From contig CALKCP010000023.1 of NCBI GenBank assembly GCA_938083445.1, forward strand, positions 1 through 64,000: 64,000 nucleotides of DNA, in the 5' to 3' direction. A program made the position numbers and the translations under genes. Shown here piece after piece: positions 25,326 to 34,798 of this stretch. Source of the DNA: an uncultured Ulvibacter sp. (GTDB lineage: Bacteria > Bacteroidota > Bacteroidia > Flavobacteriales > Flavobacteriaceae). A model generated the notes under the pieces. That model had not been told where the DNA came from and did no database searches. It worked only from the letters and a program-made list of their open reading frames with translations. Each line of letters begins with the position of its first letter. The first letter of the stretch is position 1.

Positions 25326-26810
25326 ATGAGCGAAAATAAAGATTCATATCGCAATGTAATGAAGGCCACTTCTATTTTTGGAGGCGTCCAGGTCTTTAAT
25401 ATTTTGATTGCGATTGTTCGGTCTAAGTGCATCGCACTTTTTATTGGCCCATCGGGTATGGGAATAGCGAGTTTGTTGAATTCTACCTTAGGGCTCATCA
25501 ATGGAGTTTCTAATTTGGGTCTCGAAAGAAGTGCTGTAAAAGATATTTCTTTTGCCCGTGAAAACGGGAATGACGCAGGAGTTTCAAGGACCATCAGTGT
25601 ATTGAAACGCCTCGTATGGTTTACAGCTTGTTTTGGGGCAGTTTTGATGATACTGGCTTCTCCATGGTTGAGCGAATTTGCCTTTGACAGTAAGGAGTTC
25701 ACGCTGTCTTTTATCTGGATATCGATTGCATTGTTGTTTAAGCAGTTCACGCACAGTCAGTTGGCAATTCTGCAAGGACTTCGAAAGCTCAAGGATTTGG
25801 CAATGGCGAACCTCTTCGGAAACTTTTTAGGCCTGCTAATTACGGTTCCGCTCTATTACTTTTTTCGAATAGACGCTATTGTTCCAGCCATTATATTGAC
25901 GGCATTGATTAGCTTTCTGTTCACGTATTATTATTCAAATAAAGTCGCACTCGTTGCATCACCGGTCTCCTCTTCAGAAGCATTTTCTGAGGGAAAAGAG
26001 ATGATACAGTTAGGTGTGATGCTTAGTATAAGCAGTATGATTTCGTTGTTGGTTGCCTATATCATTCAGATATATATCAGTCAACAGGGAGGCGTGGATG
26101 AGGTTGGTTTATACAATGCCGGTTTCGTGATATTGAATACCTATGTAGGTATTATTTTTACGGCAATGGCAACAGACTACTTCCCTAGATTGGCTGGTAT
26201 AGCTGATGATATCATTAAGATAAGAAAAGCGGTGTTTGAGCAGGCTTTTATAGCCATACTAATTATCACACCTATTATTGTTGTGTTTTTAATGTTTGCG
26301 CAATTCATTATTGTTTTGTTGTATTCTTCCGACTTTACACCTATTGTTAAAATGGTAAGTTGGGGAATATTGGGCATGGTTTTTAAAGCTGTTTCCTTTT
26401 CCATGGGGTATATAATCATTGCAAAGGGCGATTCAAAACTATTTATTAAGACGGCGATCGCTTTTAATTCCATATTGCTTATTAGCAATGTGATTGGTTA
26501 CTATTATGGTGGTTTGGAAGGTTTGGGAATAAGCTTCTTTTTATATTATATCGTACATTTTGTTTCTTTGCGGATTATTACGCATTATCGATATGGGTTT
26601 TACTTCGAAAAAGGTTTTTATGGAGTATTTGCATGCTGTGTTGCGCTATGTGTAGCAGCGTTTATGTTGACTTTTATTGATGATGATTTGCTTAAATATG
26701 GAATCCTTTTGGGAGTGACTGTTTTATCTTTTGTATTTTCATACTTTCAATTGGACAAAAAGATGGATGTGAAGGAATTAATTAATAAGATTTTCAGAAG
26801 AAAGAAATGA
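25326..26810 (+). CDS. Wzx-type polysaccharide flippase 2
   Basis: 494 residues, again a multi-helix MOP-family protein: 'IVRSKCIALFIGPSGMGIASLLNSTLGLINGVSNLGL' is typical of O-antigen flippases. It differs from its neighbour in sequence and length, so it is not a recent duplicate. Two adjacent flippases suggest two different glycan substrates or different specificity. Its end overlaps the acyltransferase by 4 nt. Confidence 0.85.
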   Translation: MSENKDSYRNVMKATSIFGGVQVFNILIAIVRSKCIALFIGPSGMGIASLLNSTLGLINGVSNLGLERSAVKDISFARENGNDAGVSRTISVLKRLVWFTACFGAVLMILASPWLSEFAFDSKEFTLSFIWISIALLFKQFTHSQLAILQGLRKLKDLAMANLFGNFLGLLITVPLYYFFRIDAIVPAIILTALISFLFTYYYSNKVALVASPVSSSEAFSEGKEMIQLGVMLSISSMISLLVAYIIQIYISQQGGVDEVGLYNAGFVILNTYVGIIFTAMATDYFPRLAGIADDIIKIRKAVFEQAFIAILIITPIIVVFLMFAQFIIVLLYSSDFTPIVKMVSWGILGMVFKAVSFSMGYIIIAKGDSKLFIKTAIAFNSILLISNVIGYYYGGLEGLGISFFLYYIVHFVSLRIITHYRYGFYFEKGFYGVFACCVALCVAAFMLTFIDDDLLKYGILLGVTVLSFVFSYFQLDKKMDVKELINKIFRRKK

Positions 26811-27556
26811 TAAATTCACTAAGGAAGGTATATCGAAGGTGTAAAAAGAAATGGAAGTTTTTTAAGTCTGTTAATTGGATAAAAACTATTTATTTCAACT
26901 ATAAAAAATTTCCGTTTGCGATCGCCAGAAAGCTGCCTGTGATATTTTACGGAAATGTTAGGTTTAACAGTATTAAGGGTACTGTGATTATTGAAGGGCC
27001 TATTAAAAAAGCGATGATTGGTTTTGGTCAAAGATATGAGGCAATAACAAAAGCGAAGGGTACGGCCGAACTTTTTTTAGATGGAACATTTGTCTTTAAA
27101 GGTCATGTTCAATTCGGAATTGACTACTTTATACATATTGCTGAAGATGCGTATTGTGAGTTTGGTCATATGTCATCAATGGCATCAAGCGGAAAAATTA
27201 TTTGTCAAGATAAAATTGTTTTGGGAACGTATTCGCGAATTGGATCAGAATCTCAGTTAATTGACACAAATTTTCACCAAATGATAGATACGCTAACTGG
27301 AGAGAAATTTAATATGACATCTCCAATTACTTTAGGGAGCTATAATTTTATTAGTAACAGGGTTTCGATTATGCAAAAAACGATCACACCTAATAATTGT
27401 ACTATAGCATCAAATACGCTCTGTAATAAGGATTATAGAAGTTTGGGTGAAAACATATTGATAGGCGGAATTCCGGCCAAACTATTGAAGGAAAATATCT
27501 CCAGAGATTGGAATGGAGAAAGGGAAAAACTTGAAGATAGTCTCATTGTTAAATAA
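26807..27556 (+). CDS. Left-handed beta-helix acyltransferase
   Basis: 249 residues. The C-terminal two thirds show hexapeptide-like turns ('SSGKIICQDKIVLGTYSRIGSES', 'ITLGSYNFISNRVSIMQKTITPNNCTIASNTLCN', 'ILIGGIPAKLLKE'), the signature end of xenobiotic/maltose O-acetyltransferase types. The N-terminal 60 residues are basic. Likely O-acetylates a sugar. Last plus-strand gene of this operon; converges with a glycosyltransferase after 152 nt that hold no recognised element. Confidence 0.8.
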   Translation: MINSLRKVYRRCKKKWKFFKSVNWIKTIYFNYKKFPFAIARKLPVIFYGNVRFNSIKGTVIIEGPIKKAMIGFGQRYEAITKAKGTAELFLDGTFVFKGHVQFGIDYFIHIAEDAYCEFGHMSSMASSGKIICQDKIVLGTYSRIGSESQLIDTNFHQMIDTLTGEKFNMTSPITLGSYNFISNRVSIMQKTITPNNCTIASNTLCNKDYRSLGENILIGGIPAKLLKENISRDWNGEREKLEDSLIVK

Positions 27557-27708
27557 TCTGTAGTCCATTAACAACGAAAGGAAATACGGCATTTTCTATG
27601 AAAAAGTGTCCTGTTTACTTTATAGTTAGTTGTGGTTTTTAAAGGGCGTTTGTACATCCGCTTTTCTTCTTGCAGCAAAACGGTCTTGTTTCTTTACTAG
27701 ACCATTAT

Positions 27709-28851
27709 TTAAGAGCCATTGTATACTGTCAAATAGTTCTCAGCTACTTTTTTATAATGGTGCTCTTTCTCAATAAAAGCCCTAGCGTTTTTTCCAATTT
27801 GCTCGATTTTTGTAGGACTCTCGATTAACCAACTTAATTTTTCTACAAGTTGATCTACGTCTGGAAGTGCATTGATTGCAACTTCGTCTTCAGAAAGCTG
27901 ATAATGTTCTAGAAATTCTATCTCAGCACCTGTAAAAACGACCTTTCCTGCTGCCATTGCCTCCAAAGCATTATATCCCTGATCATAGGCGTAAACTTGA
28001 TCTAAAATAATATGCGCCTCTTCATAGAGCTTTAAGTATTCCTCGTAGGGTACACTTTCTACACAAATAATTTTCACTTTGTCCAAATAGGTGTCTTTTA
28101 TTATTTTCAGAGCTTTTTCAAAAAAAGGCATCCCTTTTTTATGATAGGTCCATCTGTTTATGCCAAGAAAGATGACCACGGTGTTTTCTATAGCCAATGG
28201 TTTAAAGTGAATACGCTCTGTATTGATAGGGTTGGGTATAAGGCCTAAAAATTTCTTGTGATTTAAAAGCGGTAATACATAATCGAAATCTGTGGCGATG
28301 ACACCTGTGATGTTTTCAAAAACGAATTCGTGTGTTTTTCTATGACTTTTACTTTGGAACTCTTGTATGTACTTATAATCCGTTTTTAAACCTGGATTTT
28401 CGTGAAAAGGATCCATTAAAGAATATCTAAACTTTTTCTCCAGCATAAACTCAAGGCTTATTAGGTCAATCCCGGAGGAAAGAAGAAAGGTCTTTGTATT
28501 TTGTCGAAACAGTCTAGCCAATAAATACCGTTCTAAGAAAGGAAAGGTCTTTATTGGTTTCTCATTTATTAATTGAACAACATTATAGTTCTTAAGGCGT
28601 TTCAGATGATATAAGAAACGAAGACCTCTTTCCAACTCATTCAAATCTATATTGAAAAGTTTATAAAAAGCCATCGTAATCGATCTAATAACAGGTAATT
28701 GAACAATTACCGCTTTAATAGATACATCAACAGGAAAGTTTTTAAAGCCATCACCATCACCAACAATTGTAACCTCGTGGCCCAGGGCTTTTAACCCTTC
28801 TTTTAATGAATTATGAAGTCGACTAAACTCACCTACCAATAAAACCTTCAT
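27709..28851 (-). CDS. Glycosyltransferase (GT-B, family 4-like)
   Basis: 380 residues. GT-B fold indicated by the N-terminal 'LLVGEFSRLHNSLKEGLKALGHEV' and the donor-site segment 'YDQGYNALEAMAAGKVVFTG', with conserved Glu, then 'GKNARAFIEKEHHYKKVAENYL'. Cytoplasmic or membrane-peripheral, adding a sugar from an NDP donor. Divergent from the next glycosyltransferase with only 37 nt between starts. Confidence 0.82.
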   Translation of the reverse strand: MKVLLVGEFSRLHNSLKEGLKALGHEVTIVGDGDGFKNFPVDVSIKAVIVQLPVIRSITMAFYKLFNIDLNELERGLRFLYHLKRLKNYNVVQLINEKPIKTFPFLERYLLARLFRQNTKTFLLSSGIDLISLEFMLEKKFRYSLMDPFHENPGLKTDYKYIQEFQSKSHRKTHEFVFENITGVIATDFDYVLPLLNHKKFLGLIPNPINTERIHFKPLAIENTVVIFLGINRWTYHKKGMPFFEKALKIIKDTYLDKVKIICVESVPYEEYLKLYEEAHIILDQVYAYDQGYNALEAMAAGKVVFTGAEIEFLEHYQLSEDEVAINALPDVDQLVEKLSWLIESPTKIEQIGKNARAFIEKEHHYKKVAENYLTVYNGS

Positions 28852-28888
28852 AAATAATTATATTTGCTCCCAAGTTAAATATTCTGAA

Positions 28889-29995
28889 ATGATAAAACAA
28901 CCCCATTCTAAAATTGCTCTTGTTGGTGACATGCTTGGAGAAGGTGGCGCTGAGAAAGTGCAGGCGCGGTTGTCTTTTTATTTTGAGCAACAAGGAGTCG
29001 AAGTACACCATATAATCGTTAGAGATATTGTTACCTATCAATATGCAGGTACATTATTCAATATGGGGAAATTAAAAAATAAATCAAATGGTTTATTCAA
29101 TAAGCTGAAAAGGTTGCTAGCTCTTAAAAAATATTTAAAAGACAATCAATTTGATTATATCATAGACTTTAGAGTGAAGAACAATTTTATTCAAGAATAT
29201 ATTATTGCTAATTGGATCTATAAGGTGCCCTATATTATGAGCCTTCATAGTTTTGAAACGGCCTATTACTTTCCGAAGAACAATTTTTTTGCACGTATTA
29301 TCTATAAAAAAGCCTATGGATTAGTAGCCGTTTCCAAATTGTTGGAAGAAAAACTGAGAACCAAGTATCATTATAAAAAAATTATAACGATTTATAATCC
29401 GATTGTAGAAAGCGAGATTGAAAAAGGGTCGGGTTCCGAAAAGCCTTTTGATTTTAACTATATTTTGGGGGTAGGAAGAATGGCAGATAATATTAAACAA
29501 TTCGATCATTTAATTAAAGCTTTTAAAAGGTCGGATGCCATTGCAAATAATTTTAAGCTGGTGCTGATTGGCGATGGAACCTATAAAAAGGCACTTATTG
29601 ACTTGGTTCAAAGAGAATCTTTGGAGGATATGGTGGTGTTTTTACCGTATATGGACAATCCATTTCCTTATATTAAAAATGCTTACGTAATGGCTTTAAC
29701 AAGTAAGAATGAAGGTTTTCCTAATGTTTTAATTGAAAGTTTGGCTTGTGGTGTGCCATTAGTGGCGTATGATTGTGAATCTGGTCCCAGTGAAATCATT
29801 TTGAATCAAAGTAATGGTTTATTGGTTAAAAATCAGGATATTGACATGATGGCAAAAGCCATTTCTAGAATGATTAATAATACATCTTTATATCAAAACT
29901 GTAAATCAAACAGTATCGATAGTATTCAAAAATTTAATTTGGATTCCATTGGAAGAGCCTGGCTCGATTATTTAAAAATAACAACAGCATCATGA
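28889..29995 (+). CDS. Glycosyltransferase family 4
   Basis: 368 residues. N-terminal acceptor domain 'IALVGDMLGEGGAEKVQARLSFYFEQQG'; C-terminal donor domain 'GVGRMADNIKQFDHLIKAF', 'LVLIGDGT' and the EX7E motif 'KNEGFPNVLIESLACGVPLVA'. A retaining GT-B transferase. Overlaps the ketoisomerase gene by 4 nt, linking it to sugar supply. Confidence 0.88.
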   Translation: MIKQPHSKIALVGDMLGEGGAEKVQARLSFYFEQQGVEVHHIIVRDIVTYQYAGTLFNMGKLKNKSNGLFNKLKRLLALKKYLKDNQFDYIIDFRVKNNFIQEYIIANWIYKVPYIMSLHSFETAYYFPKNNFFARIIYKKAYGLVAVSKLLEEKLRTKYHYKKIITIYNPIVESEIEKGSGSEKPFDFNYILGVGRMADNIKQFDHLIKAFKRSDAIANNFKLVLIGDGTYKKALIDLVQRESLEDMVVFLPYMDNPFPYIKNAYVMALTSKNEGFPNVLIESLACGVPLVAYDCESGPSEIILNQSNGLLVKNQDIDMMAKAISRMINNTSLYQNCKSNSIDSIQKFNLDSIGRAWLDYLKITTAS

Positions 29996-30393
29996 ACATA
30001 GAACGTATTGACCTGCCAAAGATTGAAGATTTTAGAGGAAATATATCAGTCATCGAAAAGAACATTCTTCCCTACGAGATTAAGCGTGTGTACTATCTTT
30101 ATGATGTTCCTAGCAGTGCAGCTAGAGGGGGGCATGCACATAAAGAACAATTTGAGTTTTTGATACCCATTTCTGGAAGTTTTGACGTTGTTTTGAATGA
30201 TACCAAAGAAAAAAGGACGATTACTCTGAATAAACCAAATAAGGGATTACTAATTAAGAGCAATGTTTGGAGAGAGTTGGAGAACTTTTCCTCGGGTTCT
30301 GTTTGCCTAGTAATCTCATCTGGCGAATATGACGAAGAAGACTATATTAGAGAATTTGATGCCTTTGAAGCTTTTGTAAAAGCTAATAGCTAG
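29992..30393 (+). CDS. FdtA/QdtA-type dTDP-sugar 3,4-ketoisomerase (cupin)
   Basis: 133 residues, usual for FdtA-like cupins. 'DFRGNISVIE', 'IKRVYYLYDVPSSAARGGHAHKEQFEFLIPISGSF' carries the His48/His50 pair typical of the family. It would convert dTDP-4-keto-6-deoxyglucose to the 3-keto isomer for amination by the DegT-family enzyme at 22872. FdtA and QdtA differ in C4 outcome and cannot be told apart by eye. rmlA and rmlB are not in the window. Its 3' end overlaps the convergent glycosyltransferase by 11 nt. Confidence 0.85.
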   Translation: MNIERIDLPKIEDFRGNISVIEKNILPYEIKRVYYLYDVPSSAARGGHAHKEQFEFLIPISGSFDVVLNDTKEKRTITLNKPNKGLLIKSNVWRELENFSSGSVCLVISSGEYDEEDYIREFDAFEAFVKANS

Positions 30394-31318
30394 AAAATTC
30401 GATTCCAAGAGCACGGAGAATACGCTTTATTTTACCAATTCCGAGAAGTGCGAACCTAGGCGTTTTAAGAAGTATTCTTTGTGTCTTATTTAGGTTTGAA
30501 GTATCCATAGACTGAATCATATAAAGGTATCTTTTATTGTCACCATCTAATTTGAATAACTTTGCTTTTATATACCGCTGAAAATCCAAATACTTTTTGA
30601 TGTCTTGTCTGCCTTTAAATTGGGCCTCGTAGAAATCGTAATCAGGAATTGTTTTACCCTTTAGTCCATTTTGGGTGATTTGATTTTCTGAATCTAACAG
30701 ATAGGTAACGGCAGCTTCATCCCAATAGGCTAGTTTGTATGTTGCGTGTGCGCGCAGATTGAAATCGACATCTTCACTGTAATTCACTTCTTCGTTGTAA
30801 TATCCCACGTCTTCAAAAACCATTTTTTTGACACATAAACAAGAAGGGTAGTAGATGGACTGATTTAGATTCGATTCAAAAAAGTTCTTTATAATACCGT
30901 GTTTGGTGAAGTTTTTAAGTTTAAAATCATGAGTGACAATCCTATTTTTTTTATGCAGAACCTCGTACTTGGTCGCAAAGAGAGAGGCCTCGGGATATTG
31001 ATTGATGAGCACATCAATTTTTTCTAAAAAGCTTGGTTTCCAAAGATCGTCGGCGTCTAAAAAAGCGATGTAATTTGCATTTGCCGATTTTATTCCTGTA
31101 TTTCTGGAAGCAGAAAGTCCTTTATTTACTGAATGTTGGATGATGTTAATTCTAGGATCATCGAATCTCGCTACAAGTTGTTCGCTTGTATCTGTAGAGC
31201 AGTCGTTTACCACGAGTACTTCAAAATCAGAAAAAGTTTGATTTAGCAAGCTCTGTATCGTGTTTTCGATAAAATTCTCCTTATTATACAACGGGATTAC
31301 AACAGAAAATCTAGGCAT
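30383..31318 (-). CDS. Glycosyltransferase family 2
   Basis: 311 residues. GT-A fold: 'FSVVIPLYNKENFIENTIQSLLNQTFSDFEVLVVNDCSTD', 'NKGLSASRNTGIKSA' and the metal-binding 'FLDADDLW'. Inverting transferase of the locus. Starts inside the 3' end of the neighbour GT2 (8-nt overlap), so the two are co-translated. Confidence 0.88.
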   Translation of the reverse strand: MPRFSVVIPLYNKENFIENTIQSLLNQTFSDFEVLVVNDCSTDTSEQLVARFDDPRINIIQHSVNKGLSASRNTGIKSANANYIAFLDADDLWKPSFLEKIDVLINQYPEASLFATKYEVLHKKNRIVTHDFKLKNFTKHGIIKNFFESNLNQSIYYPSCLCVKKMVFEDVGYYNEEVNYSEDVDFNLRAHATYKLAYWDEAAVTYLLDSENQITQNGLKGKTIPDYDFYEAQFKGRQDIKKYLDFQRYIKAKLFKLDGDNKRYLYMIQSMDTSNLNKTQRILLKTPRFALLGIGKIKRILRALGIEFSSY

Positions 31319-32201
31319 CTTTTCTATTTTTTAGATCAATATAATACGACAAGCGGTATAAATCGAACCAAAATAAATTTGGTTTTCCTGAAAGAAAATT
31401 TCGCTCCATAGTAGGCTTAAATTTAGAAACCGTATAATTAAATACCGCAACCAATCCCAAACTCTTTAGTTTTAAATAACTCTTTTGCAGTGGCCTCTCG
31501 GCAGAATCCATGAGTCCTTTTTCTTCAAATATTACAGTGGTTTCAACGGCCTTGAGTGCTTTGGTTACAAAGGCTGAATTCGACTCCAATCCTAAGTGAA
31601 TAACTGGATTGTCTATATGGCCAACTTTTGCATTTTGATGTTTTAATTGATTTGAAAAAAAATTATCCAAACCATAATAGTTTTCTGTTACTGTATTTGC
31701 GGCGAGGAAGGTCTCTTTTTTGATAAGCAAGTTTTGAGAGATAATAAAGTACGGAGACTTTTCCCGATCTTCAACACTTTTCGCTTCCCTTTCTCTTCCA
31801 TAAACCCAGCGTAGTAATTGATCTGGCGCGGGTTTTTTATCTTGATAGCTAATACCGCCAAAAACCACATCATTCGTCGTGTTTTGGATATAGGATAGGT
31901 AATCTTTGATAAAAGAAGGGTGCTTTGGTCGTATATCCGCGTCTAAAAACAACAACCATGGGAATGCGGCTGCATGGGCTAACTTTGACCTTGTAGCTGT
32001 TCTTCCATTGTTTTTTTCTGAAAAAGTATACACACTTTGGGGTAGTTTGTTGATGCGTTCATTTTCCGTTCTAAAGTGCTTCGAACAATCGTCGATTACG
32101 ATAATTTCAACAGGAATAGACAAAGCTTCAATTTGTGACTGAAGCTCATGAACCAGGTCGTACACCTTATAATTATATGTCGGGATAAGTATTGAAAGCA
32201 T
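31311..32201 (-). CDS. Glycosyltransferase family 2
   Basis: 296 residues. 'LSILIPTYNYKVYDLVHELQSQ', 'IIVIDDCS', 'NNGRTATRSKLAHAA' and 'LLFLDADIRP' give the GT-A nucleotide and metal sites. It heads the two-gene GT2 unit on the minus strand and marks the right edge of the polysaccharide locus. The 165 nt to the next plus-strand gene are AT-rich, with no recognised element. Confidence 0.88.
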   Translation of the reverse strand: MLSILIPTYNYKVYDLVHELQSQIEALSIPVEIIVIDDCSKHFRTENERINKLPQSVYTFSEKNNGRTATRSKLAHAAAFPWLLFLDADIRPKHPSFIKDYLSYIQNTTNDVVFGGISYQDKKPAPDQLLRWVYGREREAKSVEDREKSPYFIISQNLLIKKETFLAANTVTENYYGLDNFFSNQLKHQNAKVGHIDNPVIHLGLESNSAFVTKALKAVETTVIFEEKGLMDSAERPLQKSYLKLKSLGLVAVFNYTVSKFKPTMERNFLSGKPNLFWFDLYRLSYYIDLKNRKDA

Positions 32202-32366
32202 AATGGTACTATTCTTTCTTGAAACGCTTCTCCTATTTGTTTTATTTGAATTGGTCCATTTATAAAGGCCAATTCACTAAGTCGAACGGAATTGTTTTAC
32301 TAAATTTGAAAGACAAATGTATCAATTTGTTTAGGTCTTGCGCCTTATAATACAATTATTATTTTC

Positions 32367-34004
32367 TTGAAAACACGCTACTATATGTGGATTGCGATCT
32401 GTTTTTTCCAGTATGGAATTGCACAAGACGCGAATGCTTGGTTCTATATTAGGGCCAATGATAGTGTTTTTGAACCCGTATTTAAAGCAGAAAAAGGGGT
32501 ATTGTTATACGTTGGGAATGATCCTATTTTGAAAGAAGTGTTAAAAGGGCATAACATCTCCATTTTTAAAAAGACACTCAGAAAAGCAACCAAAGAAAAC
32601 CTTAAAAAAACATTCTTTGTTGTTTCCGATAGTGAAGAACTATTAGAGGTCTTGTTAGACAAGGCAGGACACCTATTCAATTCGGGTGTGATTATTTCCG
32701 AAGCGGATAAAAAAATCTTTGAACCCAACGATTATGGCCTAACGAGCACTATTGGCGAGAACACTGGCCTGCCTCTTTACCTCGATTATTACGATTATTT
32801 GAATGTACCTAAGGCTTGGTATTATACGACTGGAGAGCGTGATATTTTTATAGGTATTTCGGATGGTGGAATAGATACCACTAATATCGAATTTAAAGGA
32901 AAAATTAGAAACTTGCGCAAATCTCCTTATGTGAAAGGACACGGTATGTCGGTAGCAGCCACTGCCGCCGCGCAGGGAAATAATGGAAGTGGGATGGTAG
33001 GCGTATGCTATGATTGTAGTTTGCTAGGGACTACTTACAACAACCCAAATAATCTAGAACAATTATTAGAACTATCGCGAGCAGGTGCTAAAGTTATTAA
33101 TTGTAGCTGGGGAAGTACTACCTATTATCAAGCAGCTCAAGATGCAATTAATGAAATATACGCCAATGGTACCGTGGTGGTTTCATTACAACACAATGCT
33201 TCTTTTATTAAAACAAAGGGCAAAAAGCTCTATTATCCAGGTAGTTATGACAATGTAATTTCTATTTCTTCAGGGATGCACCGTTATGACAATGTAAGCG
33301 ACAACATTAAATGGAGTACAGGGAGTGGAAAGCCTTATGCCGAAAACATCAAAGGCTATGTTGGCAGAACCATTGGCTTTACGAACAACGACACTACAAG
33401 CACCTTTAGAATTTACCCTCAAAGTGTTCGAAATTTGAACACAAAGGTGGACGTTTTGGCACCTTCAGTCGGGCTTGCACGATACGGGAAGTATGCGTTA
33501 AAAAAAGAAATCGAATACACTAAAACATCCCCTACTTCTGGAGTGGCACCTTTAATTTCTGGAACGGTTGGACTTATGTTCTCATTATATCCTTGTTTTC
33601 CAGTAGATGAGGTGGAAAGTATTTTAAAACTAACGGCTTTGAACATCGACCATATAGAGGCTAACAAACCATATGCGGGATATTATGGCGCGGGTATGTT
33701 GCAGACTGGCGATGCTGTTGAAATGGTGTATCAGCTGTATTCGAATAAAGAAACCGCTACGATCCAAGATCAGAATTTTTCTCGATGGGATTTTAAACTC
33801 ACGTCACTTTCAAAAAGGGTCTTGATGCGCAATCAGACATTTCGAGAAGAAGCCAAGTTGGATTTAAAAGCAAAGAATAGCGTCGTTTTAAGTGAGAACA
33901 CCCACCTAAAACCAGGTGTTAATGGCAAAATTTCTATTAAGATTGATCCGTCGCTTCAAAAGGAGTGTGATCTGAGGTTGCGTGATCCGAGTATTGAGAA
34001 ATAA
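32367..34004 (+). CDS. Secreted S8-family (subtilisin-like) serine peptidase
   Basis: 545 residues from a TTG start; ATG at 32385 is an alternative that loses the basic n-region of the signal peptide (cleavage near 'YGIAQ'). Catalytic triad candidates: Asp166 in 'GISDGGID', His192 in 'VKGHGMSVAA' (usual GHGTHVAG), Ser391 in 'SPTSGVAP' (usual GTSMAAP); Asn277 in 'LQHN' is the oxyanion residue. Triad residues are kept but each motif deviates. No T9SS sorting domain is seen at the C-terminus. Substrate unknown. Confidence 0.82.
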   Translation: MKTRYYMWIAICFFQYGIAQDANAWFYIRANDSVFEPVFKAEKGVLLYVGNDPILKEVLKGHNISIFKKTLRKATKENLKKTFFVVSDSEELLEVLLDKAGHLFNSGVIISEADKKIFEPNDYGLTSTIGENTGLPLYLDYYDYLNVPKAWYYTTGERDIFIGISDGGIDTTNIEFKGKIRNLRKSPYVKGHGMSVAATAAAQGNNGSGMVGVCYDCSLLGTTYNNPNNLEQLLELSRAGAKVINCSWGSTTYYQAAQDAINEIYANGTVVVSLQHNASFIKTKGKKLYYPGSYDNVISISSGMHRYDNVSDNIKWSTGSGKPYAENIKGYVGRTIGFTNNDTTSTFRIYPQSVRNLNTKVDVLAPSVGLARYGKYALKKEIEYTKTSPTSGVAPLISGTVGLMFSLYPCFPVDEVESILKLTALNIDHIEANKPYAGYYGAGMLQTGDAVEMVYQLYSNKETATIQDQNFSRWDFKLTSLSKRVLMRNQTFREEAKLDLKAKNSVVLSENTHLKPGVNGKISIKIDPSLQKECDLRLRDPSIEK

Positions 34005-34026
34005 GAAGGGAGAAGAGAGAATAAAC

Positions 34027-34710
34027 CTAGATCATTTTTTGAACAACTTCAAAAATTTGATTCTCATCACATTTCAACGTTTTCGAAGGATACTTAAGCA
34101 ACAACGCGTAGTCGTGAGTCGCCATTAAAATAGTATTGCCGTTTTTATTAATCTCTTGTAAGACCTCCATTACCTCGACACTGGTCTGTGGGTCAAGATT
34201 CCCAGTAGGTTCATCTGCCAAAATTATTTCCGGATTGTTTAATAGCGCACGGGCGATAGCGACTCTTTGCTGCTCTCCTCCAGAAAGTTGATATGGAAAC
34301 TTAAAGCTCTTAGTTTTCATATCCACTTTGTCAAGCACTTCATTTATTCTATTCTCCATTTCCTTTTTCTCTTTCCAGCCAGTGGCCGAAAGCACAAAAA
34401 GTAAGTTGTCTTTAATTGTGCGATCGTTTAGAAGTTTAAAATCTTGGAAAACAACACCTAGCTTTCTTCTTAAAAATGGAATGTCTTTCTCTTTTAAGGT
34501 TGGTAAGTCGTAACCTACAATAGTGCCTTGTCCCTTTCTCAGTATCAAATCGCCATATAAGGTCTTCATAAAACTACTCTTTCCTGAACCTGTTTTACCA
34601 ATTAGATACACGAATTCGCCTTTTTCAATAGTTACGTTTACATCTGATAACACTAAATTATCTTGCTGGAAAATAGAAGCATCTTTGATAGCTAGAACGG
34701 CTTGTGGCAT
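34027..34710 (-). CDS. ftsE: FtsE-like ABC transporter ATP-binding protein
   Basis: 227 residues. Walker A 'GKTGSGKSS' (38-46), Q-loop 'VVFQDFKLL', signature 'LSGGEQQR' (142-149), Walker B 'IILADEPTG' and the H-loop 'MATHD'. Length and the 'FQDFKLLNDRTIKDN' segment match FtsE, which with FtsX controls peptidoglycan hydrolases at the septum. ftsX is not adjacent here, so the name rests on sequence alone; a LolD-type protein is the alternative. Confidence 0.85.
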   Translation of the reverse strand: MPQAVLAIKDASIFQQDNLVLSDVNVTIEKGEFVYLIGKTGSGKSSFMKTLYGDLILRKGQGTIVGYDLPTLKEKDIPFLRRKLGVVFQDFKLLNDRTIKDNLLFVLSATGWKEKKEMENRINEVLDKVDMKTKSFKFPYQLSGGEQQRVAIARALLNNPEIILADEPTGNLDPQTSVEVMEVLQEINKNGNTILMATHDYALLLKYPSKTLKCDENQIFEVVQKMI

Positions 34711-34798
34711 ATTGATTAACGAATTATTATTTTAGATTTATTGAAATTAATTGGACCCTGCAAAAGTATTTAAAAAAAAGTTGTCTGTCATTTTAATA

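Noticed and set aside
25298-25750. 150-codon minus-strand ORF within flippase 2
   Set aside because: Complement of a hydrophobic coding region in a compact operon; no family resemblance.
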